DNA of 64,000 bases, from the NCBI RefSeq assembly GCF_028823665.1, contig NZ_JAPEHV010000001.1, positions 248,001-312,000 on the forward strand, given 5' to 3'. The translations under genes and the position numbers were made by a program. This document shows, in pieces, positions 34,897 to 43,778 of the stretch (its first letter is position 1; the number at the start of each line of letters is the position of its first letter). Source of the DNA: Microbacterium sp. C7(2022). Its GTDB lineage: Bacteria; Actinomycetota; Actinomycetes; Actinomycetales; Microbacteriaceae. Under the pieces are notes generated by a model. That model saw only the letters and a list, made by a program, of their open reading frames with translations, ran no database searches and was not told the DNA's origin.

Positions 34897-35721
34897 ATGC
34901 AGATCACATCAACCGACATGAATCTCGCCGCCCGTGTGCAGCGACTGACGAAGATTTACGGACGCGACGCGAGCGAAGTGTGCGCACTCGACGGGGTCAG
35001 CGTCGGGATCCGGCGCGGCGAATTCACCGCGATCATGGGGCCCTCCGGCTCGGGAAAGTCCACGCTCATGCACATCATGGCGGGCCTCGATGCCCCCACC
35101 TCAGGTCAGGCATGGATCGGCGACACCGACATCACCGGCCTGAGCGACCTCGAGCTCACCGTGCTGCGCCGGCGCCGCGTGGGGTTCGTCTTTCAGGGGT
35201 TCAACCTGATCCCCACGCTCGACGCGCGCGGGAACATCATGCTTCCGTTCGACCTCGACGGGCGGCGACCCAGCGCCCTCGAGGCAGCGCGCATCGACGG
35301 GCTCGTCGAAACGCTGGGGTTGGATGCCCGGCTGGGCCATCGACCGCACCAGCTCTCCGGGGGTCAGCAGCAACGCGTAGCGATCGCGCGAGCTCTCGCC
35401 ACCGCACCTGACCTCGTGTTCGCCGACGAGCCGACCGGCAACCTCGACTCGCGGTCGGGGCGGGAGGTGCTGTCGCTGCTCGCGACGGCGAGCCGCGAGC
35501 ACGGACAATCGATCGCGATGGTGACGCACGACCCGATCGCGGCCAGCCACGCCGACCGCGTGCTGTTCCTCGGAGACGGCCGGATCGTCGCCGACAAGCC
35601 GCGGCAGAGCGCGGAGGAGATCTCGGCCTACATGCTCGCCGCCGAGCTCGGGACCGCCGGGGTGGGCTTGGCCGACGCGGGCGCTGCTGAGCCGACCGCG
35701 ACCGGGGTGGTGCGGTCATGA
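34897..35721 (+). CDS. ABC transporter ATP-binding protein (MacB/LolD type)
   Basis: 274 residues. Walker A is GPSGSGKST, the signature [15 protein letters not shown], Walker [31 protein letters not shown] is characteristic of the MacB/LolD/FtsE-like exporter group. TAGCGT lies 7 nt before the ATG, so the nearby GGAGG, only 1 nt from the ATG, is probably not a ribosome site for this start. A second ATG at 34918 is possible. It pairs with the FtsX-type permease through a 4-bp overlap. Confidence 0.9.
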   Translation: MQITSTDMNLAARVQRLTKIYGRDASEVCALDGVSVGIRRGEFTAIMGPSGSGKSTLMHIMAGLDAPTSGQAWIGDTDITGLSDLELTVLRRRRVGFVFQGFNLIPTLDARGNIMLPFDLDGRRPSALEAARIDGLVETLGLDARLGHRPHQLSGGQQQRVAIARALATAPDLVFADEPTGNLDSRSGREVLSLLATASREHGQSIAMVTHDPIAASHADRVLFLGDGRIVADKPRQSAEEISAYMLAAELGTAGVGLADAGAAEPTATGVVRS

Positions 35722-37193
35722 GCACTCTCGCCGTCCATCCAGACCGTCGCACTGCGAGCGCGACCCACACCCCGGCCGAATCATCCACCGCATGGTTGCG
35801 CGAGCGCGGCATGGGTGCGAGCGTGCTGGTCGCCGCTATCTCGACGACCTTCGGCGTTGTGTTGCTCTCGGCGACGGCATTCCTCGCCGAGATCTTGCGG
35901 ACGAACCCGTACGTCGGTGACAGCGAGACGCTCGCAGCGGTCCTGGCGATCCTGAGCATCCTGTTGATCGGCGTTGCCGTGTACGTGGCGGCAATCGTCA
36001 CCGCCAACACGTTCTCGACCGTCATCGCGGGTCGTACTCGGCGGATCGCGTTGATGCGCCTGATCGGGGCATCCGCGTCATCTCGACGGACAGAAGTCGC
36101 ACGTCAAGGACTCATCGTCGGCGTAATCGGTGCTGCGTGCGGGCTTGTCGTGGGCGTCGCCCTTTCAGCGCTCGGCGCGACGATCGCGGTGAGGATGCTC
36201 CCCCTCGGCGACATCGAGTTCTCGGCACTGCGCCCCGAGGCGGTGATCCCCGCGGTAGTCGTCGCGCTGACGACGTGGGTGTCGGCGTGGGTGGGCTCGC
36301 GCGCCGTGCTCGCGGTCACGCCGCTCCAGGCGCTCGGCACGTCGGTCGAGTCGCCGCATGAGGTGCTCGTGGCGAAGCTGGCTCGCAACACCGTGGCGGT
36401 CGCGCTGTTGATCATCGGCGGGGCGCTCATCGCTCTCGGAGTCTTGGCGGGGCTGGTAACGCCGCTGGGCGTCGTGGTCGCATTCTTCGGCGGCATCCTC
36501 TCCTTCACCGGGCTCGCGCTGGGAGCGACGCTGATCATGCCGCCGGTGCTGCGTCTGGTGGGGCGGATGTTCGGCGCGTCCGTGCCGGCTCGCCTCGCCG
36601 CCGAGAACGCGTTGCGGTACCCCGCGCGTTCGTCGCGCATGGCGATCGGAGTGGTGATGGGCGTCACGCTGGTGACCATGTTCGCCGTGGCGCTCGAGTC
36701 ATCCAAGGCGGTGCTCGCAGCGTCCGGAGGCGGAGAGTTGCCACCCGAGATGGAGGCACTCATCGACACGTTCTCGGCCATCATGATGGGCATCGTCGCG
36801 ATCTCTGCCGTGATCGCCGGGGTGGGCCTGGTCAACCTGCTCACGCTCGGCGTCGTGCAGCGTCGGCGTGAGCTCGGCCTGCTGCGCGCGTTGGGCGTGG
36901 CCAGCTCGCAGGTGCGGCGCATGGTGCTGCTCGAAGCCGCGCACGTGACGATCACGGCGACGGCGCTCGGGCTGCTACTAGGAGTCGTGTACGGCTGGGC
37001 GGGTGCGCAATCGCTACTGGGTTCGGTGCCGATTCCGCCGGAGTTCGCACCCGCGACCTTCGTGTGGCCGGCTGTGCCGGTGTGGCCCGTCGTGGTCATC
37101 GTGGCTGCGACGGCCGTGCTCACGCTGGTGGCGACCATCATTCCGACGCGCTTGGCGACGAGCGTCGCTCCCGTCGAGGCGCTTGTGGAGTAG
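35718..37193 (+). CDS. FtsX-type ABC transporter permease
   Basis: 491 residues. Two FtsX-like halves are visible, with membrane segments near residues 34-55, 75-96, 135-160, 180-200, 220-260, 350-375, 402-425 and 450-475. The hallmark of this family, a cytoplasmic loop reading RRRELGLLRALGVASSQVRRMV, is present near residue 390. With the ATPase it likely forms a MacB-like machine for lipoprotein, peptide or drug export. The ATGA start overlaps the ATPase stop. Confidence 0.88.
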   Translation: MSTLAVHPDRRTASATHTPAESSTAWLRERGMGASVLVAAISTTFGVVLLSATAFLAEILRTNPYVGDSETLAAVLAILSILLIGVAVYVAAIVTANTFSTVIAGRTRRIALMRLIGASASSRRTEVARQGLIVGVIGAACGLVVGVALSALGATIAVRMLPLGDIEFSALRPEAVIPAVVVALTTWVSAWVGSRAVLAVTPLQALGTSVESPHEVLVAKLARNTVAVALLIIGGALIALGVLAGLVTPLGVVVAFFGGILSFTGLALGATLIMPPVLRLVGRMFGASVPARLAAENALRYPARSSRMAIGVVMGVTLVTMFAVALESSKAVLAASGGGELPPEMEALIDTFSAIMMGIVAISAVIAGVGLVNLLTLGVVQRRRELGLLRALGVASSQVRRMVLLEAAHVTITATALGLLLGVVYGWAGAQSLLGSVPIPPEFAPATFVWPAVPVWPVVVIVAATAVLTLVATIIPTRLATSVAPVEALVE

Positions 37194-37248
37194 GCGCGCG
37201 CGGGAACCGTCGAGCGGGGCGGGTTGCAGGGGCGCGACGCGCGCGCCC

Positions 37249-37326
37249 CGCGACCCGTCGTGCGCGTCGCATCCCGCGACCCGTCGCGCGCGTCGCATCC
37301 CGCGACCCGTCGTGCGCGTTCCATGT
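37249..37326. repeat. 26-bp tandem repeat, three units
   Basis: Units start at 37249, 37275 and 37301 and read CGCGACCCGTCG(T/C)GCGCGT with a CGCATCC end; the third unit is diverged at its 3' end. The array runs straight into a CATATG repeat. Confidence 0.75.
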
Positions 37327-37328
37327 CC

Positions 37329-37390
37329 CGCTCATATGGCGCAACACGCCGGTGGGATGCGCGAAAGCCCACACAATGTGACCAATGAAG
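37329..37390 (+). repeat. CATATG dispersed repeat, copy 3
   Basis: Begins CGCTCATATGGCGCAACACG and continues through a GGTGGGATGCGCGAAAGCCC block to CAATGAAG. The core matches the copies at 7245 and 7400 read on the minus strand. Confidence 0.65.
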
Positions 37391-37414
37391 CGGGCCGGGT
37401 TGTGCGGGCGCCGC

Positions 37415-37474
37415 GTTCATATGGCGCAACACGCCGGTGGGATGCGCGAAAGCCCACAATATGGCGCAAATGAA
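37415..37474 (+). repeat. CATATG dispersed repeat, copy 4
   Basis: A 42-bp block starting at TCATATGGCG is identical to copy 3, offset by 85 bp. Its tail holds a partial second start, ATATGGCGCAA. The following 37475-37650 holds GC-rich nonamer repeats (GGCCCCGGC type, about 37562-37612) and no gene I can support. Confidence 0.65.
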
Positions 37475-37650
37475 TGGCGCGGGGGTACCGACGCAGGGCG
37501 TGCTCTGTGACGGCGCACGCGGCCGAGACGCGGGGCCCGGCGCCTAAGCGTTCTCCGCGGCGCCCCGGCGGCCCCGGCGGCACCGGCGGCCCCGGCGGGC
37601 TCGGCGGGCGAAGCGCGCCTGCTCGGCGCGCCCGCTCGGCGACCCCGTGC

Positions 37651-38178
37651 CTACGCGTGCCCCGCGTCGACCTCGGTGGGCTCGGACGCTGGGTCGTGGG
37701 CCCACGTCGGCGCCAGCGCACGAATCCGCGCCGCGCGCCATTGCCACGTGGCCCACAGCACGGGCCACAGTGCGAGGGCGGTCGGCCCACCGATCACGAG
37801 GCGGTCGCGCCACAGAGTCTTCGTCGGGTCGCCCGGCGCTGGCGAAACCGCCATCTGGTGGTCCCACACGTCGAGGCTCGCCAGCGGTCCCGTCAGCGGT
37901 ATGCCGCTGTCGCGCAGGATGCGCACCGGCCCGTGCGCGGACGCGGTCTCACGCTCGCTGATGTGGATGAACTGCCGACCGATCGGAATGCCACCCAGCG
38001 CCGACAGTTGCACCGGAATGTCCGCGCCGGGCGCCCACGTCGTCGGCAGCCCCGTGGTTTCGAGCGGCGTGAGGTCGACGAGCGGGCCGTAGAGTTCCCC
38101 CACTGCGCGGGGGGAGTGCAGCGCTCGCCACGCGGCATCGGAATCGCAGTCGATCACCATCTTCAAGAGAATCCGCAT
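37651..38178 (-). CDS. Hypothetical SRPBCC-like protein
   Basis: 175 residues. The N-terminus (MRILLKMVIDCDSDAAWRALHSPRAVGELYG) resembles the ligand-binding START/SRPBCC fold, and a WRDRLVIGG strand followed by a long C-terminal helix fits it. No membrane segment or signal is present. A nearby CAGACT could be a weak -10 for a leaderless transcript. The function is not known. It diverges from the ComB-like gene. Confidence 0.65.
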   Translation of the reverse strand: MRILLKMVIDCDSDAAWRALHSPRAVGELYGPLVDLTPLETTGLPTTWAPGADIPVQLSALGGIPIGRQFIHISERETASAHGPVRILRDSGIPLTGPLASLDVWDHQMAVSPAPGDPTKTLWRDRLVIGGPTALALWPVLWATWQWRAARIRALAPTWAHDPASEPTEVDAGHA

Positions 38179-38251
38179 GCTTCAGTCTGTCACTCGCGAT
38201 CGTCGCTCAAGCGGTCACATCGCGCAGTCTCGGCGGATTTAGGCTGGATGG

Positions 38252-38947
38252 ATGCCGAATCAAGCCTTCGACCAGTCGACCTACCAGGTGCGGTTTGACT
38301 GGGGGCTAAGTGGTCTCGAGCGCCTTGCGCCGGCGGACATCGTGGTCGTCGTCGACGTGCTGAACTTCTCGACCCATGTCATCGCCGAGTTCGAGTCCGG
38401 ACGTGAGGTGGTTCCGGATGCCGCCACCGCCGCGCCGGGGTTCGATGGCGCGCCGATCGCGGCGCTCGCTGGCCGCAGTGACGGAACTGTGTTGCTCGCG
38501 ACCCATCGCAACTGCGGTGCCGTCGCGCGGGAGGTCATGCGCGTGCAGACCGAGCGGGGAACGCGCACGAGCGTTGCCGTCATCGCCGCGGGCGAGCGCG
38601 ACGGGCTCGACGATGCCCTGGTCGAACGCGACGGACTTGAGGCTGCCGCGGGAGCGTTCGCGCACGGACAATCAGGCGCGGTCCGTTTCGCCGTCGAAGA
38701 CTTCCTCGGCGCGGGGGCGGTCATCGCGGCGCTCGGCGATCTGGGAATCGACCACTGCTCGCCTGAGGCCGTCGCCGCAGCGGAGGCCCATCGGGCACTG
38801 CGCGGTGCGACCCGCCACCTGTTGAGTGCGAGCGGCACCGGGCGCCAACTCGCCGCCGCGGGGCAGGGTCATGCACTGGCCGCCGCGCTCGCTGCGGGCG
38901 AGTCGGCCGTGGTGCCTCGTTTGCGCGCCGGCACGTTCACGCACTGA
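38252..38947 (+). CDS. 2-phosphosulfolactate phosphatase family (ComB-like)
   Basis: 231 residues. DIVVVVDVLNFSTHV near residue 30 is the acidic metal-binding block of the ComB family (PF04029), and ATHRNCGAVA and SGAVRFAVEDFLGAGA are family-like. In archaea the enzyme makes sulfolactate for coenzyme M. In bacteria without coenzyme M its role is unclear, and it may act on other phospho-acids. A TAGGCT hexamer about 6 nt before the ATG suggests a leaderless mRNA. Confidence 0.8.
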   Translation: MPNQAFDQSTYQVRFDWGLSGLERLAPADIVVVVDVLNFSTHVIAEFESGREVVPDAATAAPGFDGAPIAALAGRSDGTVLLATHRNCGAVAREVMRVQTERGTRTSVAVIAAGERDGLDDALVERDGLEAAAGAFAHGQSGAVRFAVEDFLGAGAVIAALGDLGIDHCSPEAVAAAEAHRALRGATRHLLSASGTGRQLAAAGQGHALAAALAAGESAVVPRLRAGTFTH

Positions 38948-38978
38948 CCCACCAGCGCCCGTACCCCGCCCGCCGCGT

Positions 38979-39057
38979 CGAGTGCACGTGATGTCGTCGA
39001 GTGCACGGGAAATCCGTCGCCGATAAGGGGTGTTCTCGGCGATTACACGTGTACTCG
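38979..39057. repeat. Nested inverted repeat after the ComB-like gene
   Basis: Outer arms CGAGTGCACGTG (38979-38990) and CACGTGTACTCG (39046-39057) pair with one mismatch. Inner arms TCGCCGA and TCGGCGA (39017-39042) form a second stem. A direct repeat of GTCGAGTGCACG also occurs. It lies between convergent genes and may end transcription from both sides. Confidence 0.55.
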
Positions 39058-39081
39058 GCGAGCGAAGGATGCGCACGGGGT

Positions 39082-39153
39082 GTGGGGTAGCGCGAGAGGT
39101 GGGGTAGCGGGAGAGGTGGGGTAGCGCGGGTGAGGTGGGGTAGCGCGGGTGAG
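39082..39153. repeat. Tandem GTGGGGTAGCG repeat, four units
   Basis: Units of 17, 17, 19 and 19 bp start at 39082, 39099, 39116 and 39135. Each begins GTGGGGTAGCG and ends GAGAG or GGTGAG. Up to the SprT gene end at 39237 the sequence is GC-rich with nothing else visible. Confidence 0.8.
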
Positions 39154-39236
39154 GCGGGGGCCAGCGCGGGCGCTCAGGCACCCCCCGCCCCAGCGCCTGT
39201 GCTCAGGCGCCCCCGCGCCGCAGCTGCGCCGCAGCG

Positions 39237-39725
39237 TCAGCGCGGCGTCGCGGCGGCCAGGCGAGTTGCGGGCGTGATCTCGCGCCGGTGCCACGCGAAG
39301 AGGTACCGGTCGTCGTAGCGCGGCGCGCACTTCACGCACGATGCGGCGCGGGTCGGGCGCCGGTGGCGGTACGCCGTGTGCCCCGCGGGGCACACTCCCA
39401 CCCACGGCGCGAGCTCGGTGGCGGTCTCTCCGTGGTGCGTCGTGCCTCCGACGTACCCCAAGTCGCGCGCGACGCGCTTCCAGGCAACGCCGTGCCCGGC
39501 GCCGGCGCCGGCGAGGGCATGCGCCACCTCGTGCAGCAACGTCTGATGGTTGGTGTCGTCGTCGTAGCGCGCTGCTAAGTACCGAGACACGCTGATGCGT
39601 TTGCGCGTGTAGTCGCAGAGGCCGGCGCGGCGCTTGGCGTTGTCGAAGCCGAAGCTCCACGACTCGTCGAGATGGGTGGTGATCAGCGCCTCAGCCCACT
39701 GGCGCACACGGTTCAGATCAGACAT
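39237..39725 (-). CDS. SprT-like zinc metalloprotease-domain protein
   Basis: 162 residues. The zinc-binding HEVAH is at residues 65-69 with Glu66 catalytic. A third ligand is likely His78 in GHGVAWKR. This fits the SprT/Spartan fold, and a C-terminal Cys pair (CPAGH and CVKC) resembles its zinc ribbon. Spartan proteins degrade DNA-crosslinked proteins; bacterial SprT-like roles are less clear. TAACCT lies 6 nt before the ATG, so the transcript appears leaderless. Confidence 0.85.
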   Translation of the reverse strand: MSDLNRVRQWAEALITTHLDESWSFGFDNAKRRAGLCDYTRKRISVSRYLAARYDDDTNHQTLLHEVAHALAGAGAGHGVAWKRVARDLGYVGGTTHHGETATELAPWVGVCPAGHTAYRHRRPTRAASCVKCAPRYDDRYLFAWHRREITPATRLAAATPR

Positions 39726-39764
39726 GCGGGAAGGTTAGAACAAACCTACGACACTCGATCGGGG

Positions 39765-40292
39765 TCAGCTGGCCACGGCCTCGGCGGCGCGACGGCGCTC
39801 GACCGTGTCGATCGCGAGGAGGATCGATTCGAGTTGATCGTCCGAGGCTCCGGCATCCTGTCGCAGAAACAGCGCGCGCTTGAAGTCGCGCCGGGCGTCT
39901 TCGAGTTCACCGGCGTCGAAGTTCACCTTGCCGCGGTGCTGGTACGCGAACGCGGCGATGCCAGCCCAGCCCTGCCCTTCGGCTTCTTCGGCGCACGTCG
40001 AGAGTTCTTGTTCGGCGGCCGCGTAGGCGCCGCGGGCCTGCTGGATAGTGGCGTGCAGAATGCGCGCGCGCAGGAGATCCTTGCGCGTGCCGGCCATGCG
40101 GGCCACGCGCACCGATTGCTCCGAGATGACGAGGGCGTCGTCGGCGCGCCCCAGTACTTTCAGCAGCCACACGCGCTCGAGCAGAGCGGGCAGGGAGCGC
40201 TGTTCGCCGATCTCGTCGAGCCGTTCTTGGCACTGAGCCGTGTTGACCTTCTCACGCAGAGTTTCGGGGTCGTACCCGAGAATGAAGCTCAC
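39765..40292 (-). CDS. TPR-like hypothetical protein
   Basis: 175 residues, almost wholly helical. Repeated helix pairs such as ALLERVWLLKVLGRADDALVISEQ and AAFAYQHRGKVNFDAGELEDARRDF match the tetratricopeptide pattern, with about three to four repeats. It is probably a protein-interaction scaffold. The GTG start has GAAGGGAG upstream. It sits between the SprT-like gene and the spermidine-synthase-like gene on the same strand. Confidence 0.75.
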   Translation of the reverse strand: MSFILGYDPETLREKVNTAQCQERLDEIGEQRSLPALLERVWLLKVLGRADDALVISEQSVRVARMAGTRKDLLRARILHATIQQARGAYAAAEQELSTCAEEAEGQGWAGIAAFAYQHRGKVNFDAGELEDARRDFKRALFLRQDAGASDDQLESILLAIDTVERRRAAEAVAS

Positions 40293-40386
40293 CGTGACTC
40301 CCTTCGCCGCGCCGTGGATCGCCCCTCCAGTGTGCCCCGCGGGCGAGTGATCTACGCTCTCGGCACGCCGGGCTGCGGCATCCGAT

Positions 40387-41250
40387 TCACCTCTCGAAGA
40401 GCGTCGAGGCAGGTTTCGGCGAGTCGGTCGCGTCGCCGTCGACGGCCACGCGCGCTCCCCGCGCGAACTCGTCGACTTCGCGGCCTTCGGCCACTTTCGC
40501 GGGGTGGGGTCCTGCGGCCATGAGGCGCGGGAGCCACGCAGTGGGGAGGGGGTGAGCGGATGCCGCGACCACCAGGTTTCCGAAGCGTCGGCCCTTCAGC
40601 GTTTGCACCTCGGCGAGGATGATCACGTGTTCGAGCACGCGCGAAATCGTCGCCACTTGGCGGCGGGCGAACGCGAGGCCTGCGCCGTCCGCGACGTTGA
40701 CGAGCAGCACCCCTTCGGGGGCGAGGTAGCGCGCGGCTTCGGTGTAGAACTCGACGGTGGTGAGGTGGGCGGGGGTCTGCGCGCCGGAGTACACGTCTGA
40801 CACGACGAGGTCGGCAGCACCGACGAGGGCAGCGGGTAGTCGGCCCAGGCCCGCCCGGGCGTCGCCGATGCGCACGCGGATCTGCGCTCCGCGCGGGAGC
40901 GGCAGGTTCTCGCGCACCAGGTCCCACAGTGCCGGCTCGAGTTCGACGACCTGTTGCCGTGATCCCGGGCGCGTGGCCTCGATGTACCGGGGGAGAGTGA
41001 GCCCACCAGCACCCAGATGGATGGCGGTGAGCGGCTGGCGAGGGAGTCGCAGTTGGTCGATCACCGCGCCCATGCGGGCGACGTATTCGAAGCTCAAGTG
41101 GGTCGGATCGTCAAGGTCGACGTGCGATTGCGGCGTGCCGTCGACGTCGACTTCCCACCCTGAGCCGAACTGTGCGGGCACGATCCGTGCGAGCGTGCCG
41201 TCCAGCAAGCGTGCCTGCGGGGCGGGAGTGTCGTTCTTCGCGCGCGCCAT
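40387..41250 (-). CDS. Spermidine-synthase-like SAM-dependent protein
   Basis: 287 residues from the ATG at 41250. The nucleotide motif is AIHLGAGGLTLPRYI, the acidic loop VVELEPALWDLV, and VVSDVYSGAQTPAHL carries the conserved Asp of the aminopropyltransferase fold. The short N-terminal beta domain fits spermidine-synthase-like actinobacterial proteins that often lack polyamine activity. TACCGT lies 7 nt before this ATG; an upstream in-frame GTG would overlap that -10, so it was not used. It diverges from pxpA. Confidence 0.78.
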   Translation of the reverse strand: MARAKNDTPAPQARLLDGTLARIVPAQFGSGWEVDVDGTPQSHVDLDDPTHLSFEYVARMGAVIDQLRLPRQPLTAIHLGAGGLTLPRYIEATRPGSRQQVVELEPALWDLVRENLPLPRGAQIRVRIGDARAGLGRLPAALVGAADLVVSDVYSGAQTPAHLTTVEFYTEAARYLAPEGVLLVNVADGAGLAFARRQVATISRVLEHVIILAEVQTLKGRRFGNLVVAASAHPLPTAWLPRLMAAGPHPAKVAEGREVDEFARGARVAVDGDATDSPKPASTLFER

Positions 41251-41314
41251 GACGATCACGGTAGTCGGATGCCACGACAGCCGCCGCGCGCGGGTTCCCC
41301 GCTACCGTTGTGCC

Positions 41315-42082
41315 ATGGGTGCGATCGACCTGAACGCCGACCTGGGTGAGAGCGTCGACGGCGTGCCGACGGCGGATGATGACGCCATGTTCGCCGTGAT
41401 CTCCAGCGCGAGCATCGCGTGCGGTGGGCACGCCGGGGATGCGGTGTCGATGCGCGAGTCGGTGGCACGCGCGCGCGAGTGTGGTGTCGCGATGGGCGCG
41501 CACCCCTCGTACCCCGACCGGCCGAACTTCGGGCGCGCCGCAGTCGTGATGGACGCGCCAGACCTGCGCGCGAGTGTCGCGCAACAGCTCGCGGCGCTCC
41601 TCGAGGCCGGGGCAGATCTGCAGTACGTCAAACCCCACGGTGCGCTGTATCACGCGGTGATCGGTGACGCCGAGCACGCTCGTGCGCTCGCCGCGGCCGT
41701 CGCCGATGCCTCGGATCGGATTGGTCGACCGCTGCCCGTTTTGGGTATGCCGGGGCACATCGCTCGAGCCGCAGCGGACGCGGGATCGCCGTTCGTACTC
41801 GAGGCGTTTCTCGATCGCGGGTACCAGGGCGACGGGATGCTCGTCCCGCGCACGCAACCGGGCGCGCTGTTGCACGATGCGGACGAGGTCGCGGTGCGCG
41901 CGGTGCGCCTGGTTCGCGAGGGCGTGGTCGAGACGGTCACCGGTGGCGTGGTCGGGGTGGATGCCGCCTCGCTGTGCCTTCACGGCGATACCCCCGAGGC
42001 GGTCGAGATGGCGCGCGCGGTGCGTGCCGCGCTCGTCGACGCCGGCATCGCGGTGCGCGCTCCTTGGTCAGACGTGACATGA
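41315..42082 (+). CDS. pxpA: 5-oxoprolinase subunit A (LamB/YcsF family)
   Basis: 255 residues, full length. It begins IDLNADLGESVDGVPTADD, the family hallmark, with SIACGGHAGD, VAMGAHPSYPD and YVKPHGALYH following. PxpA works with PxpB and PxpC to hydrolyse 5-oxoproline to glutamate with ATP. TACCGT ends 6 nt before the ATG, which marks a leaderless start. The gene for the B-C fusion follows after 7 bp, completing the set. Confidence 0.92.
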   Translation: MGAIDLNADLGESVDGVPTADDDAMFAVISSASIACGGHAGDAVSMRESVARARECGVAMGAHPSYPDRPNFGRAAVVMDAPDLRASVAQQLAALLEAGADLQYVKPHGALYHAVIGDAEHARALAAAVADASDRIGRPLPVLGMPGHIARAAADAGSPFVLEAFLDRGYQGDGMLVPRTQPGALLHDADEVAVRAVRLVREGVVETVTGGVVGVDAASLCLHGDTPEAVEMARAVRAALVDAGIAVRAPWSDVT

Positions 42083-42089
42083 GGGCGAC

Positions 42090-43778
42090 ATGACGACGTC
42101 GTCGCAGGACGCGGGGACCCCGCAAGGCAGCGCGCCCCCGCAGGCGCTGGCCGTCCGCCCCATGGGTGAGAGAGCCCTCCTCGTCGAGCGGTTGACTCTC
42201 GCCGAGGTGATGGCGCTCGCTGAGGCACTGCGCGAGAACCCTCCCGAAGGCGTCGTCGAGATCGTGCCCGCGGCCCGCACGGTGCTCGTGCGGTGCGACA
42301 TCGCGCGCCTGCCGTTGCCTGTCGCGCGGGCATGGATCGCCAAAGTGAGTGAGCGAGCGGATGCTTCTCCCCCCACCCCGGCAACGGCAGATCCCGCGGT
42401 GCTCGACGTGGTCTACGACGGCCCCGACCTCGCCAGTGTCGCCGAGGTGCTCGGCGTGAGCGCCGAGGCGCTGGTGCGCGCGCACGCGAGCGCCACGTGG
42501 CGCGTTGCGTTCACCGGCTTCGCGCCCGGGTTCGCCTACGTCGCAAGCGCCGAGTGGCCGTTCGCCGTGCCGCGCTTGGCGAACCCGCGCACGCGTGTCC
42601 CCGCCGGGTCGCTGGGTCTCGCGGGGGAGTTTTCGGGGGTGTATCCGCGTGAATCGCCGGGCGGGTGGCAGCTGATCGGCCGCACCGATGCGGTGATGTT
42701 CGATCCGGATGCCGCATCCCCGGCGCTCCTCGTTCCCGGCGACACCGTGCGGTACCAACCGTGCCATGACCGGGTTGCCGCGCCCCCTCTGAACGACGCG
42801 CCCCCACTGAACGCTGCGCCGCCCCTGAACGCTGCATCCCCGGGAATGAACGCCGAGTCCGTGGGGAGACCGGATGCCACGGCCCCCCGGGCGCCGGCCA
42901 CCGGCATCCGAATCATCGAACCTGGGCTTCTCTCAACCGTGCAGGACCTCGGGCGGCCGGGGGCAGCCGCGCTCGGTGTGTCGCAGTCGGGCGCGCTCGA
43001 TCGCGGCGCGCTGCGCACCGCCAATCGACTGGTCGGCAACGCCGAGGCGGCCGCGGGCGTCGAAATCACGATGGGTGGGCTGCGCGCCCGGGCCCTGACC
43101 GACACGTGGTTCGCCGTGACGGGAGCGTGGGGCACGGTGCGCCTGGACGGCGCGGAGGTCGACCCGTACACCGCGCACGCGTGGCCGGCGGGGAGCGAAG
43201 TGCACATCGACTGGTTCGACCATGGCGTGCGCGCCTACCTCGCCATCCGCGGTGGCATCGACGCGCCGCGGGTGTTGCGCTCGCGCGCGACCGACGTGTT
43301 GTCGGGCCTCGGGCCTCAGCCCCTTGCGGCAGGGGTCGAACTGGCGCTTGCGAACGAGACGATGGGCGAGGTGCCCGTCGCGCCGCCGCCGGCGTGGGGT
43401 GCACCGCACGATGACGAGATCACGGTCGACCTCGCGCCCGGCCCGAGGGTGGACTGGTTCACATCCGCGGCGCGGAGCGCCCTATACGACACCGTCTGGA
43501 CGGTCTCGAACCAGGCCGACCGTGTCGGCGTGCGGCTGGATGGCGCGGTGCTCGAGCGCGAGCGCACGGGCGAGCTTCCGAGCGAAGGGATGGTTCCCGG
43601 GGCAATTCAGGTGCCGCCGGACGGGCGACCCGTGATCCTCCTCGCCGACGGTCCGGTGACCGGGGGCTACCCCGTCATCGCGGTGGCGGCCGCAGCATCC
43701 CTCGATCTCATCGCCCAGGCGAGGCCGGGCACGCGCATCCGCTTCCGGCACGCGCGCCCGGCAGAGGCCCGCGACTAG
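42090..43778 (+). CDS. pxpBC: 5-oxoprolinase subunits B and C fused
   Basis: 562 residues. Residues about 20-225 are PxpB (KipI-like), with GFAPGFAYVASAEWPFAVPR and GEFSGVYPRESPGGWQLIG. A low-complexity linker follows with PPLN repeated three times (about 231-250). Residues about 272-560 are PxpC (KipA-like), starting IEPGLLSTVQDLGRPGAAAL. These subunits carry out the ATP-dependent ring opening with PxpA. The two are separate genes in most bacteria, and fusions are known. The stop shares a CTAG palindrome with the stop of the convergent caspase-like gene. Confidence 0.92.
   Translation: MTTSSQDAGTPQGSAPPQALAVRPMGERALLVERLTLAEVMALAEALRENPPEGVVEIVPAARTVLVRCDIARLPLPVARAWIAKVSERADASPPTPATADPAVLDVVYDGPDLASVAEVLGVSAEALVRAHASATWRVAFTGFAPGFAYVASAEWPFAVPRLANPRTRVPAGSLGLAGEFSGVYPRESPGGWQLIGRTDAVMFDPDAASPALLVPGDTVRYQPCHDRVAAPPLNDAPPLNAAPPLNAASPGMNAESVGRPDATAPRAPATGIRIIEPGLLSTVQDLGRPGAAALGVSQSGALDRGALRTANRLVGNAEAAAGVEITMGGLRARALTDTWFAVTGAWGTVRLDGAEVDPYTAHAWPAGSEVHIDWFDHGVRAYLAIRGGIDAPRVLRSRATDVLSGLGPQPLAAGVELALANETMGEVPVAPPPAWGAPHDDEITVDLAPGPRVDWFTSAARSALYDTVWTVSNQADRVGVRLDGAVLERERTGELPSEGMVPGAIQVPPDGRPVILLADGPVTGGYPVIAVAAAASLDLIAQARPGTRIRFRHARPAEARD

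Noticed and set aside
37332..38298. Overlapping frames (minus 37332-37790, plus 37474-38298) in the second spacer
   Set aside because: Gly/Pro/Arg-rich translations of repeats; they overlap the better-supported SRPBCC-like gene.
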